A stretch of 64,000 bases of DNA from NCBI GenBank assembly GCA_014529385.2, contig CM043955.1, positions 138,435,108 to 138,499,107 of the forward strand. The letters are read 5' to 3'. The notes under the pieces were generated by a model. It ran no database searches. It was not told the DNA's origin and saw nothing but the letters and a program-made list of their open reading frames with translations. Below are positions 13,782 through 25,879 of the stretch, in pieces (position 1 is the first letter of the stretch; each line of letters opens with the position of its first letter). Origin of the DNA: Adiantum capillus-veneris (lineage: Eukaryota > Streptophyta > Polypodiopsida > Polypodiales > Pteridaceae). The translations under genes were made by a program, and so were the position numbers.

Positions 13782-14246
13782 TCATTTGGGATCAATAAAC
13801 TCATTAGGGATAAGGAGCTTATCGTATCTCCAGCGCACTCTCTTAAGAGTCTCACTGTCCTTGTCCGTTATTGTCAAACAGTGAGCATGAGCAGCAACAA
13901 TAGTAATATCATTAAAATACTCCAAAAGAAACTCTTCTACTGCTTCTTGAAGACATAGCAGGGCAACTGCCTTCCACCTCATTGTACCAGCACATGCTTC
14001 GTCACAAATTTGTCTCACTGCTCTTTGAAAAGGAATTTTAGGGACACACAGCTCAATACATTTCTGCGCTTTCCTGATCTCCCTAAATAAACCCATGTTT
14101 CTTTGAATATTCTTCATTCTTGGGCCCTTCAATATCTTCGTTGGTTTACCTGAAGTTTTCTTCTTACTGGCAGACCTTCCACATGCTTTCTTTGCAAGCC
14201 CTGGCCCTTTCCCTGCCTTCCTTGCTGTTGCCTTGGTTCTTGCCAT
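13782..14246 (-). other. Histone H3-like domain with H3-type tail in H of X2
   Basis: The start codon at 14246 opens MARTKATARK, the canonical H3 N-terminus with one substitution, so residues equivalent to K4 and K9 are kept. A lysine-rich stretch (residues about 11-45) follows, then FREIRKAQK (alpha-N), KIPFQRAVRQI (alpha-1), ALLCLQEAVEEFLLEYFND (alpha-2), HAHCLTI and TDKDSETLKRVR (loop 2 and alpha-3). These align one to one with H3. Loop 1 is one residue longer than in canonical H3. The gene continues beyond the fold instead of ending, unlike any standard H3 or CenH3. Confidence 0.85.
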
Positions 14247-14274
14247 TACACTGAAAGAGAAAAATGCAGAGAAT

Positions 14275-14295
14275 CTCTCTCTCTCTCTCTAATCC

Positions 14296-14350
<55 letters not shown>

Positions 14351-14490
14351 CCTTTTTCTGGGATGACAATGCGCGGGCTCAGATTTGACATGGGCTAATA
14401 GCCTACTGCACGTTGTGATCCACAACAGGAATCTCTGTCTCTCCTTATCTCTCTCTCACTCTTTCTCTCTCCCCCTCTCTCCCTATCTCC

Positions 14491-14539
<49 letters not shown>

Positions 14540-14639
14540 ATCCCTATCTCTCTCACACTCCGTTTTTCTAGGATCACAGCGCGGGAGCTCAGATTTGACA
14601 TGGGCTAATAACCTACTGCGCGTCGTGATCCACAAGGGG

Positions 14640-14723
<84 letters not shown>

Positions 14724-14742
14724 CCCCTCCCTCTCTATCTCC

Positions 14743-14799
<57 letters not shown>
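14275..14799. repeat. Cluster of (CT)n microsatellites
   Basis: Long CT runs at about 14275-14348, 14497-14538, 14641-14683, 14691-14717 and 14749-14799, with the first two hairpin modules between them. The last run abuts the 5' edge of the LINE fragment. Confidence 0.85.
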
Positions 14800-14802
<3 letters not shown>

Positions 14803-16682
14803 ATGGCATGCCTCATGATTGGAGTGCAAATTGGATCAAACCTTTGCACAAAGGAGGAGATGTAAACAATGTGAACAAGTACCACACTATAATGGTTGGT
14901 TCTTTGATGGCAAAGTTATTTGGATGTATTCTGGAGATGAAGATAAGTGAATGGGCTGAAAAGAATGGCAAACGTGCGCTTGGCCAAGCAGGTTTTTGAA
15001 AGCATCATAGCACTATTGATCACCTTGTCACTCTTCGAGTTCTTATGGTAGCGTCTCGATTGAAAGGAAAAAAGTTGTATTGTTGCTTTGTGGATTTCAA
15101 GAAAGCTTTTTACATGGTACCACGAGGAAATCTTTGGAGACGTATGCAAAGCCTTCAAGTGCCGAGAGAATTTATGCATGCAGCCTTTCGTATCTATCAA
15201 AAAGTGATGTGTCGATTACGTATGGGAGATAGAAATTCAAAATTTTTTGCAAGCACCATTGGTGTCAAACAAGGATGCCCACTTTCCCCAACCCTCTTTG
15301 GGCTACTCATTGATGAATTGGAATGCATGGTTCTTGATTTTATACAGCAAGAAGGCATAGAAGAGGTTAAGATTGGAAATGCGGTGATCATGCTTTTGCT
15401 TTATGCCGATGATGTAGTGCTCTTGGCACATACCTTAGAAGATGCACAAAAGCTTATGAGTGTCTTGGAACACTTTTGCCTACATAGCGGGCTGCTGATC
15501 GTGAATGGATCCAAAACCAAGGTTATGCTTGTAAAGACCCTCAATGATGAAAATCCATGCATTGTATACAACAATGAGCAACTTGAAGTGGTAGATCACT
15601 TCAAGTACCTTGGCCTTGAGGTTCCATCCAATCATAAATGGAAGGATTGTGCAATGCGTCGCTTGGAAGCCGGAAAGAGGGCTTATTATGCATTTGAGAA
15701 CATGTGCAATGCTGGAGAGATCAAGTGTTGGGCTCTCAAAAAGTACCTCTTTGACACATTGGTGACACCAGTGCTTCTTTATGGAGTGGAGGTGTGGGGT
15801 GGAAGCATCGGGAAGTCTACTTGGAAAGAGTTTGAGAATGTCCAAAAGCGTTTTCTCACCAACTTTCTCCAAGTCAAGACACAAACACCCTACATGCTCT
15901 TACTTCTTGAGTCCGGATCGCTTCCCATTGAGGTCTTGGGCATGCAAAGGGTTGTGGAGTACATGCGTAAGACACAACGTAGCCCTTTGCATCGACTTCC
16001 TAGAATCGCATATGAAGCAAGTCAAAAGGTTCAAAAGACATGCAAGAGCAAAATACTAAGTTCGGGGTGGATGCTTGACATCAAGAAATGGTTTGGAAGA
16101 TGGGATGCATATCACTTGGTCAAGGATGCGTCGATTGACTCCCAAGTTAATGAGGCCTTCTTACAACGCCAATGTATCACGGCTTGGGAGAAATTCGGAG
16201 GTTCTCGCTTCAGCCATTACACCACACACGTTGCCCCAAACTACAAATCTCTCTTCTTCTCCGAACGAGGTAACCGAACCCATCCCTACATCCTTGATCC
16301 CATCCCGTTGAGTGCGATCCGCACCATTGCCTCCATTCGTCTTAGCTCCCATTCTCTACGCTGCGAGACAGGACGTTGGGGCACTGGTGAGGAGTGTCAC
16401 CGACTTTGCATCTTATGCCCTCGTCAAGTGCGAGAGAGTGAGTACCACACTACTTGAGTGCTCAGCTTTTGACCACATTAGGTCCTCTTTTCCCCATATA
16501 TTCAGCCATGAGCTCTCCCTACATACCTTCCTCTCCCAACCACGATGTGGACTCTCTATTGCGACACTCATTTCAGCCATTTTTGAGCATCGAGAGTCAC
16601 TTATGACCTCCACTCACACCACGTGACATGTTCATTTGGTCCCATAGGTCATATTTGACCTCCGAGGACGATAATAGAACTA

Positions 16683-16685
<3 letters not shown>
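14800..16685 (+). mobile_element. 5'-truncated LINE with (CT)n tail
   Basis: A non-LTR retrotransposon fragment starts mid-ORF2 right after (CT)n and ends in a short 3' region (16626-16685, including GGTCCCATAGGTCATATTTG) that runs into (CT)n at 16686-16852 with no poly(A). A second copy on the minus strand (56475-57390) has the same 3' end and also lies between (CT)n runs. The 5' truncation fits target-primed reverse transcription. Confidence 0.75.
14803..16625 (+). pseudogene. LINE ORF2 reverse transcriptase, partial
   Basis: The endonuclease domain is missing. RT motifs in order: ANWIKPLHKGGD, an AGF box followed by TGA at 14998 where related proteins have Arg, CCFVDFKKAFYMVPR (motif A, with Tyr in place of the usual Asp after KAF), IGVKQGCPLSP, LLYADDVVLLA (YADD) and GLLIVNGSKT. 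Downstream is a Cys/His-rich end (ECHRLCILCPRQ, then LLECSAFDHIR) like the C-terminal zinc knuckle of plant LINEs, with a shift near 16450. Main open stretch 15045-16457. Confidence 0.8.
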
Positions 16686-16854
<169 letters not shown>

Positions 16855-16960
16855 AACACCGTTCTTTGTGGATTACGGCGCGCGATGTCATCTTTGAGCC
16901 AGGCTTGTAGTTGTCCGCTCATCGTGATCCGCAAGAGGATTGAGAAAAATTTGTAGGATA

Positions 16961-17860
<900 letters not shown>

Positions 17861-18746
17861 AGGGAGAGAAAGAGAGATTAATTCGTGTGCACAAGCTAGT
17901 TACAGACCTCGAAAGAGACTGAGATAAATCCTTGAGAGACAGAGAGAGAAAGTGAGGAAGGGAAAAAGAGACACCTAAGAAGGCCTCTGCCTCCTGCAAG
18001 GTGCAAAAATCAGAAGTTTGAAGACTCCAAACTACATTCCCAATCCAAAACCTCTACTCCAACAACAATGTCTAGTCCTGGCAAATGTAAAGCCAATCCC
18101 TTCAGTTTTACTATGTTCTTAGTTTAGTTGTGTTTTGTGAGTGTGATTCAAAATGTAAAAGATCATTTCAATTTCAATTCCATAATTGGATCACGGTGTG
18201 CCAGTTACGTTATGAAGATGATTTTACATATTCCGCGCACCGTTATCCTATTCTAATATTTACAAAGGGATTTTTTGTATAGTAATATTCTAGGTATTTC
18301 AATGCATCAAAGCCTGCAAAGTGGATCACGGCGCGCAAACAATGTTTTTAACATTAATTTACATACTTCGCTCGTCGTGATCCTCTTTTGACTTTGTACA
18401 TAGTAATCTTCTGAAAGTACAATTGCTTTTATGTATTTGTAGCTATTCTATTTTCTGAAAGCCGACTAAGTGGATCATGGCGCGCCTACAGCTCTATGGA
18501 TATTTGTTTATGTACTCTTTGTGCCATGATCCACTTGTATGGCTTTTACTCCTCACATATATATCCCAGTTTTGCCTAGTTTTGCATTTAATCCATAGTA
18601 ATCTTCTTATTTTATTGACTGCATGGTTAGTTGGTAACAATTGTGAGATACCTAATTATTATAGTTTGTTCAAAACTTATATGATCATTTGGTGCTCTTC
18701 TTTTTGTATATACTCATTGAAACTTACGTTTCTGATTATGAAATAA

Positions 18747-20114
18747 ATGGCAGGTTTAAAATCACATAGGAGGAAGAGGCAAAAAATTGATCCCGAGCGC
18801 ATTGTTGGCCAAGGAAACTTTCCAAGAAGACTGCCGGAGCTGTTAAAAACTTCAATGAAGAGGAATGTAGACTTCACAGAACCCATTGATATAACTGCTG
18901 GAGAGCCTTCCAGTAGTTTGGAGGAGCCAGCTCTAGGTTTGGAGGAGCCTGATACTGACCCATCTGTAGAATTGGAGTCCCCTTCTACTCCAAAATTTAT
19001 TGTACCCAACTCACTTAAGAGGGAAGTGGATTTTTCAACACCTACTTTGCAGAGTGCCCAATGTATTGCAACAATCCAAAAGAAAAAAGAGACAGTTATT
19101 TATGAAGACCCTGCAGTGATGAAAGGCTTTAGATTTTGCAGTTACTTCTGGGGCTAATGATAAGTTTGATTTGGTCTCTTGCATGTTTAATGCTCCATTT
19201 AATCTTGATGTGCTTATAGCTGAACAGAGTGAACACTTGAAGCTGGAATGAGTGAAGTTTGATCTTCACACTCAAGAGGGCAGGTTATTGTTGGTGAAAT
19301 GGTGGTAGTCCATTTAAAGGACTGTGATCCTAAAAGGCAGTCTTATAAGAAGTATAATCAACTGCCTCTTATGTACATGACCCATTGGTGCAGCTTACAC
19401 GATCGGGAGTGCAAGATGATTCAAGAGTCCTTTGGATTTCTAATATTTTTAAATGGATTGATTATTTACAAGTCTTATGAAAGATCCTAAGGAGGTCATG
19501 GAGGAACAAGATTTACTAGCAGATGAAAAAGAGGAAAATAATGAGGAATATATTGAAGTGAAAGAGATAGAGGAGTCCATTGATCTTGAAGAAGAAGAAA
19601 AAGAGGTGAAACGAAGCAATCTTCTCTCAGTGAAAACCTGAGATTTCAAGCTACCTCTAGATGTGTCACGTTTCAATGAGCGGCAAGCCACCTTAATGCT
19701 ACTAGGAGTGCCAGAGTTAAAATTTGGAGATAGGTCATACATTTTCCTCCATGATATACAAAGTATTTTTTGTTTGCGGGAGGACTTTGCACTGGCCACT
19801 ATTTCCAAGTATCAGGAGGAGAGGAATGGATTTGTTTCAGATGATAGTAGTGATGACGAGGCAATGGAGATCTCTAGTAACCCATTGGACTACCTTAAAC
19901 TCTGCTTTGAAAAGGCAAAAAAGTATAAATAAACCCTTCTTGATGAAGCCACATTTCAAGCTATTCGAAATAATCTTAAGCCATCAACTAGTAAACAGGA
20001 TATGGAGGACTGGTTTAGGCGACCAGCACAGGAGTCAACCGGATCAGTTAACCTATGGAAGGATGAGCTTATGAGAGTTTCATGGTATAAATTCCTGCCC
20101 CCCCCCCATCTTTG

Positions 20115-20157
<43 letters not shown>

Positions 20158-20612
20158 TACACAAACACTTCTTTTGTTTACAGTCATGGATTGCTAAAAA
20201 GGACGACTTTCTTCGTCGTAGAAGAAGCCAGTTCCATGGTAGGGATGCATCTCTAGGACAATATCTTCCTAGTTTATGCGAGGCACCCATCCTAATCTTC
20301 CACAACAGAATGTCACAAGAGGGGAATACTACAACCTATGTTTTCATGACATTATCTCGCTTCTTAGGTGGTCCAATGCTGCCACAAAATGCTGACAAAG
20401 TAATCCTCGTCGACAAGGTTTTTGGGAGAGAATGTTTTGGTTACTCGCCAGGATATGATGGGGGCTGTGCAACATATTACTACACATACACAACAATGGC
20501 ATTATCTTTAGGGAAAGAAAACCCTTCTAAACTCTTAGAGTATGGCAAAAATTTAATGATCAGATACAAGGGCGAGGTTCCAAATGATATTTGCAAATCA
20601 TCAAAATGTTGA
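18747..20612 (+). pseudogene. Gene B of X2 (unknown conserved protein)
   Basis: Unknown function. The N-terminal region is charged and disordered (18747-19157; 18747 may itself follow an intron acceptor ATGGCAG, with a first exon near 18065). It is followed by a broken segment (19150-19490), an acidic coiled stretch (19500-19620), then LKFGDRSYIFLHDIQSIFCL (19663-19932), an intron containing (CT)n (about 20085-20183), and a C-terminal domain with RRSQFHGRDASLGQYLP, LSRFLGG and FGYSPGYDGGCATYYYTY. The X3 gene matches at the LHHIQCLLNMREDYCIATIS box and through the C-terminal domain. Stops and shifts occur in the middle. B ends 57 bp from the end of the converging T gene. Confidence 0.6.
20119..20154. 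repeat. (CT)n in a B intron
   Basis: CT run inside the presumed last intron of B, preceded by a run of nine C. Confidence 0.85.
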
Positions 20613-20669
20613 AATAGTTGTGGTACATATTGAATTTAATTCTACAGGAATTTGGGATACATCGATCGT

Positions 20670-23448
20670 CTAAACTCTAACTCTCTTGTTCCATCGATGA
20701 TTGGCATATTGCATTGTGCCTCTCCACATGATTTGACTTTCAAGAGCACTTGAGTTGTTGAATGTGTCTACTCGCTTTCTTTTTTGAATTTGCAAATGTC
20801 TGATTGCCTGTACGATTGCTGAAGAGTCCAATACTTGCTTTTGTTGCATGCGATGAATGATTCTGCGATAAAACCACTGAAATAACTCCTTTAGATTGTT
20901 TGCCTTATTTCGCGAGCCTCCATGTTGTGTGTGTCCAAAGTAGGCATTTCTAGCCATGTAATGAGACTTCTCTAGGCCCTGGGTGTTCCATATACCTGGA
21001 TTCCCATACTTTTGGATGAAGTATGGCAAATGATTAAAAATAATGTGCTACAAAAGAAGAAATTTATTTAGAAATTTAAACACATGCTTAGTACTAAGAC
21101 TATATGAGGCGCTTTGAATTTACCATGTAATGAGTGATTTGAGTGTCAGTCCATGCTGGCTTGAAGGATTTTTTCAGTAGTAGCTGAAGGTTCTGTTTAA
21201 ACTTGTTGAGATTATCATGCGACCAATCATCATTCTCACACATTTGAAATAATATGTCAATGGAACGCCACACATCACCCTTGGCATTGCGAGTTGTTGG
21301 CTCTTGATCTTTCACTGCTAAATGAAGTTTTTTCCAGTGCATATACTCAACTTTGCTAATGTAGGTAGAGTGATATACTCTCCCTCGCTTTGTTAGCTTC
21401 ACATCTTTCATACCTTGAGGTTTAGATAGAAAACGGCATGCCTTGACCCCACCTATGGATGGTTTGCAGTGTACATCTGTCTCATTGGTTGACCTTTTTT
21501 CGTCCCGCTGTATTTTCACATTGTCCCCATGTAAGCAAACCCAATGTACAGATATAACAACTTCTCTGAAATTCGGCAAAGAGCATGCATTGTACAAATA
21601 TGGACATTAACAAGCGGTATATTCAGAACTGGTCGAAAATTAGAGTCTTGATTGTGACGAGTAGGAGCCTTTCGCCACCACTTTGGGTCCATCACTTTTG
21701 CAGGTTCCATGCAATACAAGCATGGAGACTTTGCTATGACACCCATTCCACAATTATACATACACTTCAATGTTTTGAGGTCACCTGCAAGATGCCATTG
21801 AACTTGAAAGTCTCCTCTCCCATCTATAGCCAATACCTCTCCTCGATTCATTTGCCTATCAATGATATTTGGAATAGGGGTTTGATGGAACACCCAAAAT
21901 AAAATGTCATGGTCTTATTTCTTTACCTGAAAGATCAATCCTTATGAGATACAAAAATTAAATCTAAAATTTAGGTACAATAGAGGGCTTGCTAGAGCTA
22001 CAAAATTGGAGATAACTGGATTACCTAAAATGTACCAAGCCACCATATGTTTGTTTCTAATTGAACACTGAAGTATTAAGGGTCATTAGTGGGACATTTG
22101 GAAAGGGCCCTATTCATTAATGTGATTGTAACTTGCTCTAGCTTCTTCTCTTTAAGAATCTCACACTCATCTAGCTTCAAAACAAAATGTAGAAATGTGA
22201 TTGTAACTTGCTCTAGCTTCTTCTCTTTAAGAATCTCACACTCATCTAGCTTCAAAACAAAATGTAGAACGCCACCTGTCTCTTTGAATGTGATATTGTA
22301 GAACTCTACCATTCTAGTTTGCAGCAAAAAGTGAGGTCCATGAAGATATTGTTGTACTCATCAGAAGTGACAGTAGTTCCCTATGAGCTATAAATATCTT
22401 GAATATGAAATGGACATCCAATGAAGTCTGTTTGTTCATTATTGAGCTGTAGTCTTTCCTTCCAAACACTTGCAGCAGCTGTTGGTAAAAGCTTAGTCTT
22501 TATTCCCTTCTTCACAAACATGGAAGAGATAGATTGTTTAATAGCTGAGTAACCTCTTTGACTAACTCCAAGGGAGTCTAATGTACCCTGTATATGCTTG
22601 GCAGGCACTACATTCTTTGAAATGAATCTGTCAACGAAATCTCGTTGCAAAGCCTTAAACTTTTTTTCATGCATGATATCCTTTGCAAGACCACTAGTTA
22701 TCAATGGCTTTAAGTGCTTTCCTACATTGGCCTTTGAGTCTATGTTTTCTTTTTCTGGATAGATGGAATCTCTACAAAGAAAGCATAACTAACATAAACA
22801 AACACTTAGATTAATTTGTATTAATTAGATAGTTTACAATGCTCACCTCAATGTTTGGATTCTTTTCTTAAGGCCTCCAGAGCCTACCTTCAACATTTCA
22901 AGATTGCGTAGTTTCTTCTTTCGCACACGAGTGCCTAACATTGTCTCTTTGTTTTGTAATGACCGTACCTTTGTTCGCAAGACCTGTGATTCTTGTGTGC
23001 ACTGCATTACAGTCTTTTGGTCCTCATGATGCAAGTTTGAAAGTCTTTGAATCTCATTTGCTTGGTGCTTCACCATGTCTTTATAAGTTTTCGATTTGTT
23101 GTTTAGAGTTTAATAGTAGCCAAGCAATCCACACTCTCCATTACCTGTAAAGCTCAATAAGTTAGTGGGATTTGAAAATGCTGGGAAAGCATTTTTCATG
23201 GGATTCAATGGATAGAGTGAGCCTTTTGTCCAAATATCTAAGCGTTTCTCTCCCTCTGCTCTGAGTCTCTCTGTCATGATAAGTGTGACTTTGATGTTAG
23301 TTTTGCCTCGCTTACATAGTGGCGTATATTGGAGATCCAGGTCAATGTGTACATGATAGAAGGGTATCTTAAGGAGGACATTTGTCGGGGTGGAAGAAGA
23401 AGCCATGTGTGCAACAAGGCAAGAAAGGGAGGATTTCCTTAAGGTCAA
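20670..23448 (-). pseudogene. Gene T of X2, candidate DDE transposase
   Basis: The most complete T copy. In order: LDIWTKGSLYPLNP (23110-23448), a coiled coil (22843-23076), a helical domain with LDSLGVSQRGYSAIKQ (22381-22704), LHFVLKLDECEILK (22076-22327), a block with WHLAGDLKTLK and SPCLYCMEP (21516-21893), NVHICTMHALCRISEKLL, a helical region (21100-21597) and GIWNTQGLEKSHYMARNAYF (20670-21029). The Asp in KLDE, an Asp or His in the middle blocks, and the Glu in QGLEKSHY are candidates for a DDE triad around a C-x-x-C insertion. I cannot assign a named superfamily. There are stops, plus a 75-bp duplication at 22121-22270. Its position beside the right terminus, read inward, fits a transposase. 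Confidence 0.6.
22121..22270. repeat. 75-bp tandem duplication inside T of X2
   Basis: The unit beginning TGTGATTGTAACTTGCTC at 22121 repeats at 22196 with no difference seen. It adds 25 residues in frame and doubles the LKLDECEILKEKKLEQ segment that holds a candidate catalytic Asp. Confidence 0.9.
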
Positions 23449-23715
23449 CGCACAAACAGCAAGAGTAAGGAGAGAGCAGGTTTGGAAGGATATTTCCTTT
23501 ACTCATACATTCCATGTACAGGAAACTCCCTCCAATTTTAGGACGTTCACTAAATGCAGCTGAAAACGATTTATCCTTCAATCATCACGGCCATTATGAC
23601 ACTGTGGCAAGAATCTACTTGTAAGTACACTTTTCGAATGGTTATTCCAACTTTACATTTTCTTTTACCACACCTATTTTCTATAGACAGAAATTCAAAA
23701 TTCTATTTTTCTTAG

Positions 23716-23750
23716 AAGGCCCTCCAAGTGACCTCCGAAATTTCCTAATG
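23716..23750. repeat. Right terminal inverted repeat of X2
   Basis: Reads AAGGCCCTCC ... TTTCCTAATG, the reverse complement of 9928-9962 with three mismatches. Confidence 0.85.
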
Positions 23751-25636
23751 AGTAAGTGAGTTTTGCCACCACAGGATTTGCATTAGAGTCGAATAGACTG
23801 TTCAAATTTTGCCATGATTCCACAATCTTGAGTAAAACTCTTTTTGTCGATCCGTTCCACCCTAAAATGTTGATCTTTACACCATGCTCTTGTGTATGAA
23901 TTATACTACAACCAACAAAGATTCTGAGTGGCCGTTCAAACATCTAGAAAGTCACTAGTCGTACATTGCAAACTTACCTTGGTCGTGCAACCCCGAGAGT
24001 ACTCCCACTCCTCCTCAATCACTTCTTCACCGCACTGTTGTGCGCTTTTCAATTTGTTGTGCAACCATCTTAAGCTCATGAATGTTGGTCGGCTCTCCAG
24101 ACCGGCCGGATAGTGCATCGGTGGTCCGTCTTCTCTGTCTCCACATGATTCATGCCCTTCGTCGCTCTTGCTTTGCATCCTCATATTGTGAAATCCACTT
24201 GACAATCCCATATATGCCCTCATCATCTATGGTTCGCCATAGCGTGTCTCGGGATTTATCAAATCTGTCTAGCCACACTCCAATGTAAACTAGGGACTCT
24301 GATACCATCCAACCTTCTGTCATACTACCCTCCAAATGTGCCTTTTGATGCACATATCCCTTGAGCGTTTTCATGAAACGTTCTAAAAAGAACATCCATA
24401 TGGAATGTACTGTGCCAGCTATTTCCACCTCATCAACTATGTGAACAAGAAGATGCATCCGAATGGTTAGCATGGTAGTAGGAAAGTGTTTCTCAAACAT
24501 GCACACAACCTCCACATCGTTTAGTTTGGTGAATGGTATGGAGTCTACATTGATCTCCTTTTGTGAGATTCATTGCACCAGCTTTGCAAGTTTGTAGATT
24601 GTGTTACGGGTGTCAAGAGACAAACATCCCTCAATGGCCACCGGCAAAATAAACTCCACAACACATGCAGCAATGATATTAAAGTCCACACACAAATTTG
24701 TTACACAATTCCCACTATGATATATTCCACTTCAAACATACCTGACACATTTTATGCCAGTTTTGTGACTTCAAACCGGTAAGCTTTCCTTCCTTAGTAA
24801 AACATGTTCGGAGCGAGTGCATTACGCTATTGGAGGTCCGCATAGATCGAATGGTCTCTTTTACTTTGCGTTCTTGGGCTCCTGTGAAAATCCATGGCGC
24901 TTTAGGGAGTTTTATCAATCCATCGGATGCTGTTGGCGGCCAATATTGCTCCGTACGATCCACATTTCTAAGGTCAACCTTGGCTCCCAAAGTATCTTTC
25001 TTGCAGGTCAGATGGTCCCATAGCAGATTACCCACATTCTTGAATATGTGCATTGGATCGAGCAAGTGATTGATCATGAGTCGGGGCCAGTATATTGGTA
25101 AACTCGTACCATAGAGAGAGTCTCTTCATCCCTGGGGGCAAACTGTCATCACACATCTCCTTTTGCTCTAACCATGCTTGTGAAGACATCCTTGGTGGCT
25201 CAATTCCCAAAAAGCCATTGCGTAACACATGATTCTTTGGAAGATACGCTTGATGACCTTAGTAGATCTGCTTCTTCAATGAGGGTGCCTGACGTGCATT
25301 CATTCTAGGTCCACATGTGACACATACTCTGTATCCGCTTGTTTGAAGCCGTGCATGTATACACATGATAATAGATAAGCTTGAGAAAATCCAAGATTTA
25401 TAGTGTTTGAGTTTGAGTTTAAATCACATGAGCATTCTGTTAGTCCGGGATAGTCATGCATGGTCCACATTAGAATGCCTCTGATGAAAGCATTCCGTTG
25501 ACCTGTGTTTCGGCTCATATCCACCACTTCTATGCCAATCCACAATTGTTGTATCTCTTCCAATAGTGGACAAAGATACACATCCATATTCTTCACTTTT
25601 TACCGCCACGACACAATCAAGCTTAGCCATAGGTGC
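23751..25636 (-). pseudogene. TNP2-like CACTA transposase, N-terminal and central part
   Basis: Minus-strand pieces in TNP2 order: VYLCPLLEEIQQLW and LMWTMHDYPGLTEC (25300-25596), LPPGMKRLSLWYE (25028-25228), LLDPMHIFKNVGNLLWDHL (24715-25077), HLLVHIVDEVEIAGTVHSIW and LERFMKTLKGYVHQKAHLEG (24150-24515, DUF4218) and HTQEHGVKI (23751-23943). The reading frame is broken in places. It is severed at 25637 by the copia LTR, and its C-terminus continues at 9927 beyond X2. Confidence 0.85.
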
Positions 25637-25864
25637 TGTTGGAATTAGGGTTGCAGAGAAACACACACAGCTTGGAGAAGACGAAGGAAGCTCAAGGCAC
25701 ACAATAGAGAGTGTGTTACTTAGCGTGCAATAGAAAGATAGATAGCCCTAGAGTGATGGGCGTATATACAATGCTCGGGGGAAAAAACCTTCTAAAGAGG
25801 GAAAAGAATGCCCCGACGGTCCTAGTGTGTTCACACACATTACTACCACATGTATATGGTAACA
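25637..25864 (-). mobile_element. 3' LTR of copia element 1
   Basis: On the plus strand it runs from TGTTGGAATTAGGG to TATATGGTAACA, with TG...CA ends, 228 bp. The purine tract preceding it in element orientation reads GGGGGG just outside (25868-25873). It lies between the end of copia RNase H and interrupted TNP2 sequence. The matching 5' LTR was not found in the window. Confidence 0.7.
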
Positions 25865-25879
25865 AATCCCCCCTGGAGT

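Larger units (their letters stand above)
11488..14246 (-). pseudogene. Gene H of X2: histone H3-like / Ulp1-like / acidic / HAD-like fusion
   Basis: Multi-exon gene on the minus strand. Order: H3-like domain with H3-type tail (13782-14246), linker rich in charged helices (13414-13785), Ulp1-like cysteine protease (about 12773-13272), acidic glutamate-rich region (12296-12673) and FCP1-like HAD domain (11488-12058). The H3, linker and Ulp1 parts are colinear with H of X3 (52725-55075). A one-base shift separates the H3 frame from the linker at about 13785, so this copy is broken. Whether the HAD exon belongs to the same transcript is inferred from strand, spacing and a CAG acceptor before it at 12058. 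H diverges from B. Confidence 0.65.

Noticed and set aside
13782-14246. Host histone H3 gene captured by chance
   Set aside because: Loop and helix residues differ widely from canonical H3, the frame continues into a linker shared with X3, and a second diverged copy occupies the same place in X3.
23743-23758. A 1-bp target duplication at X2
   Set aside because: The flanking bases would allow it, but it would put the CACTA TNP2 frame out of register, whereas zero duplication restores a conserved motif.
24082-25069. Plus-strand open frames across 24082-25069
   Set aside because: The opposite strand carries clear TNP2 motifs; these are shadow frames.
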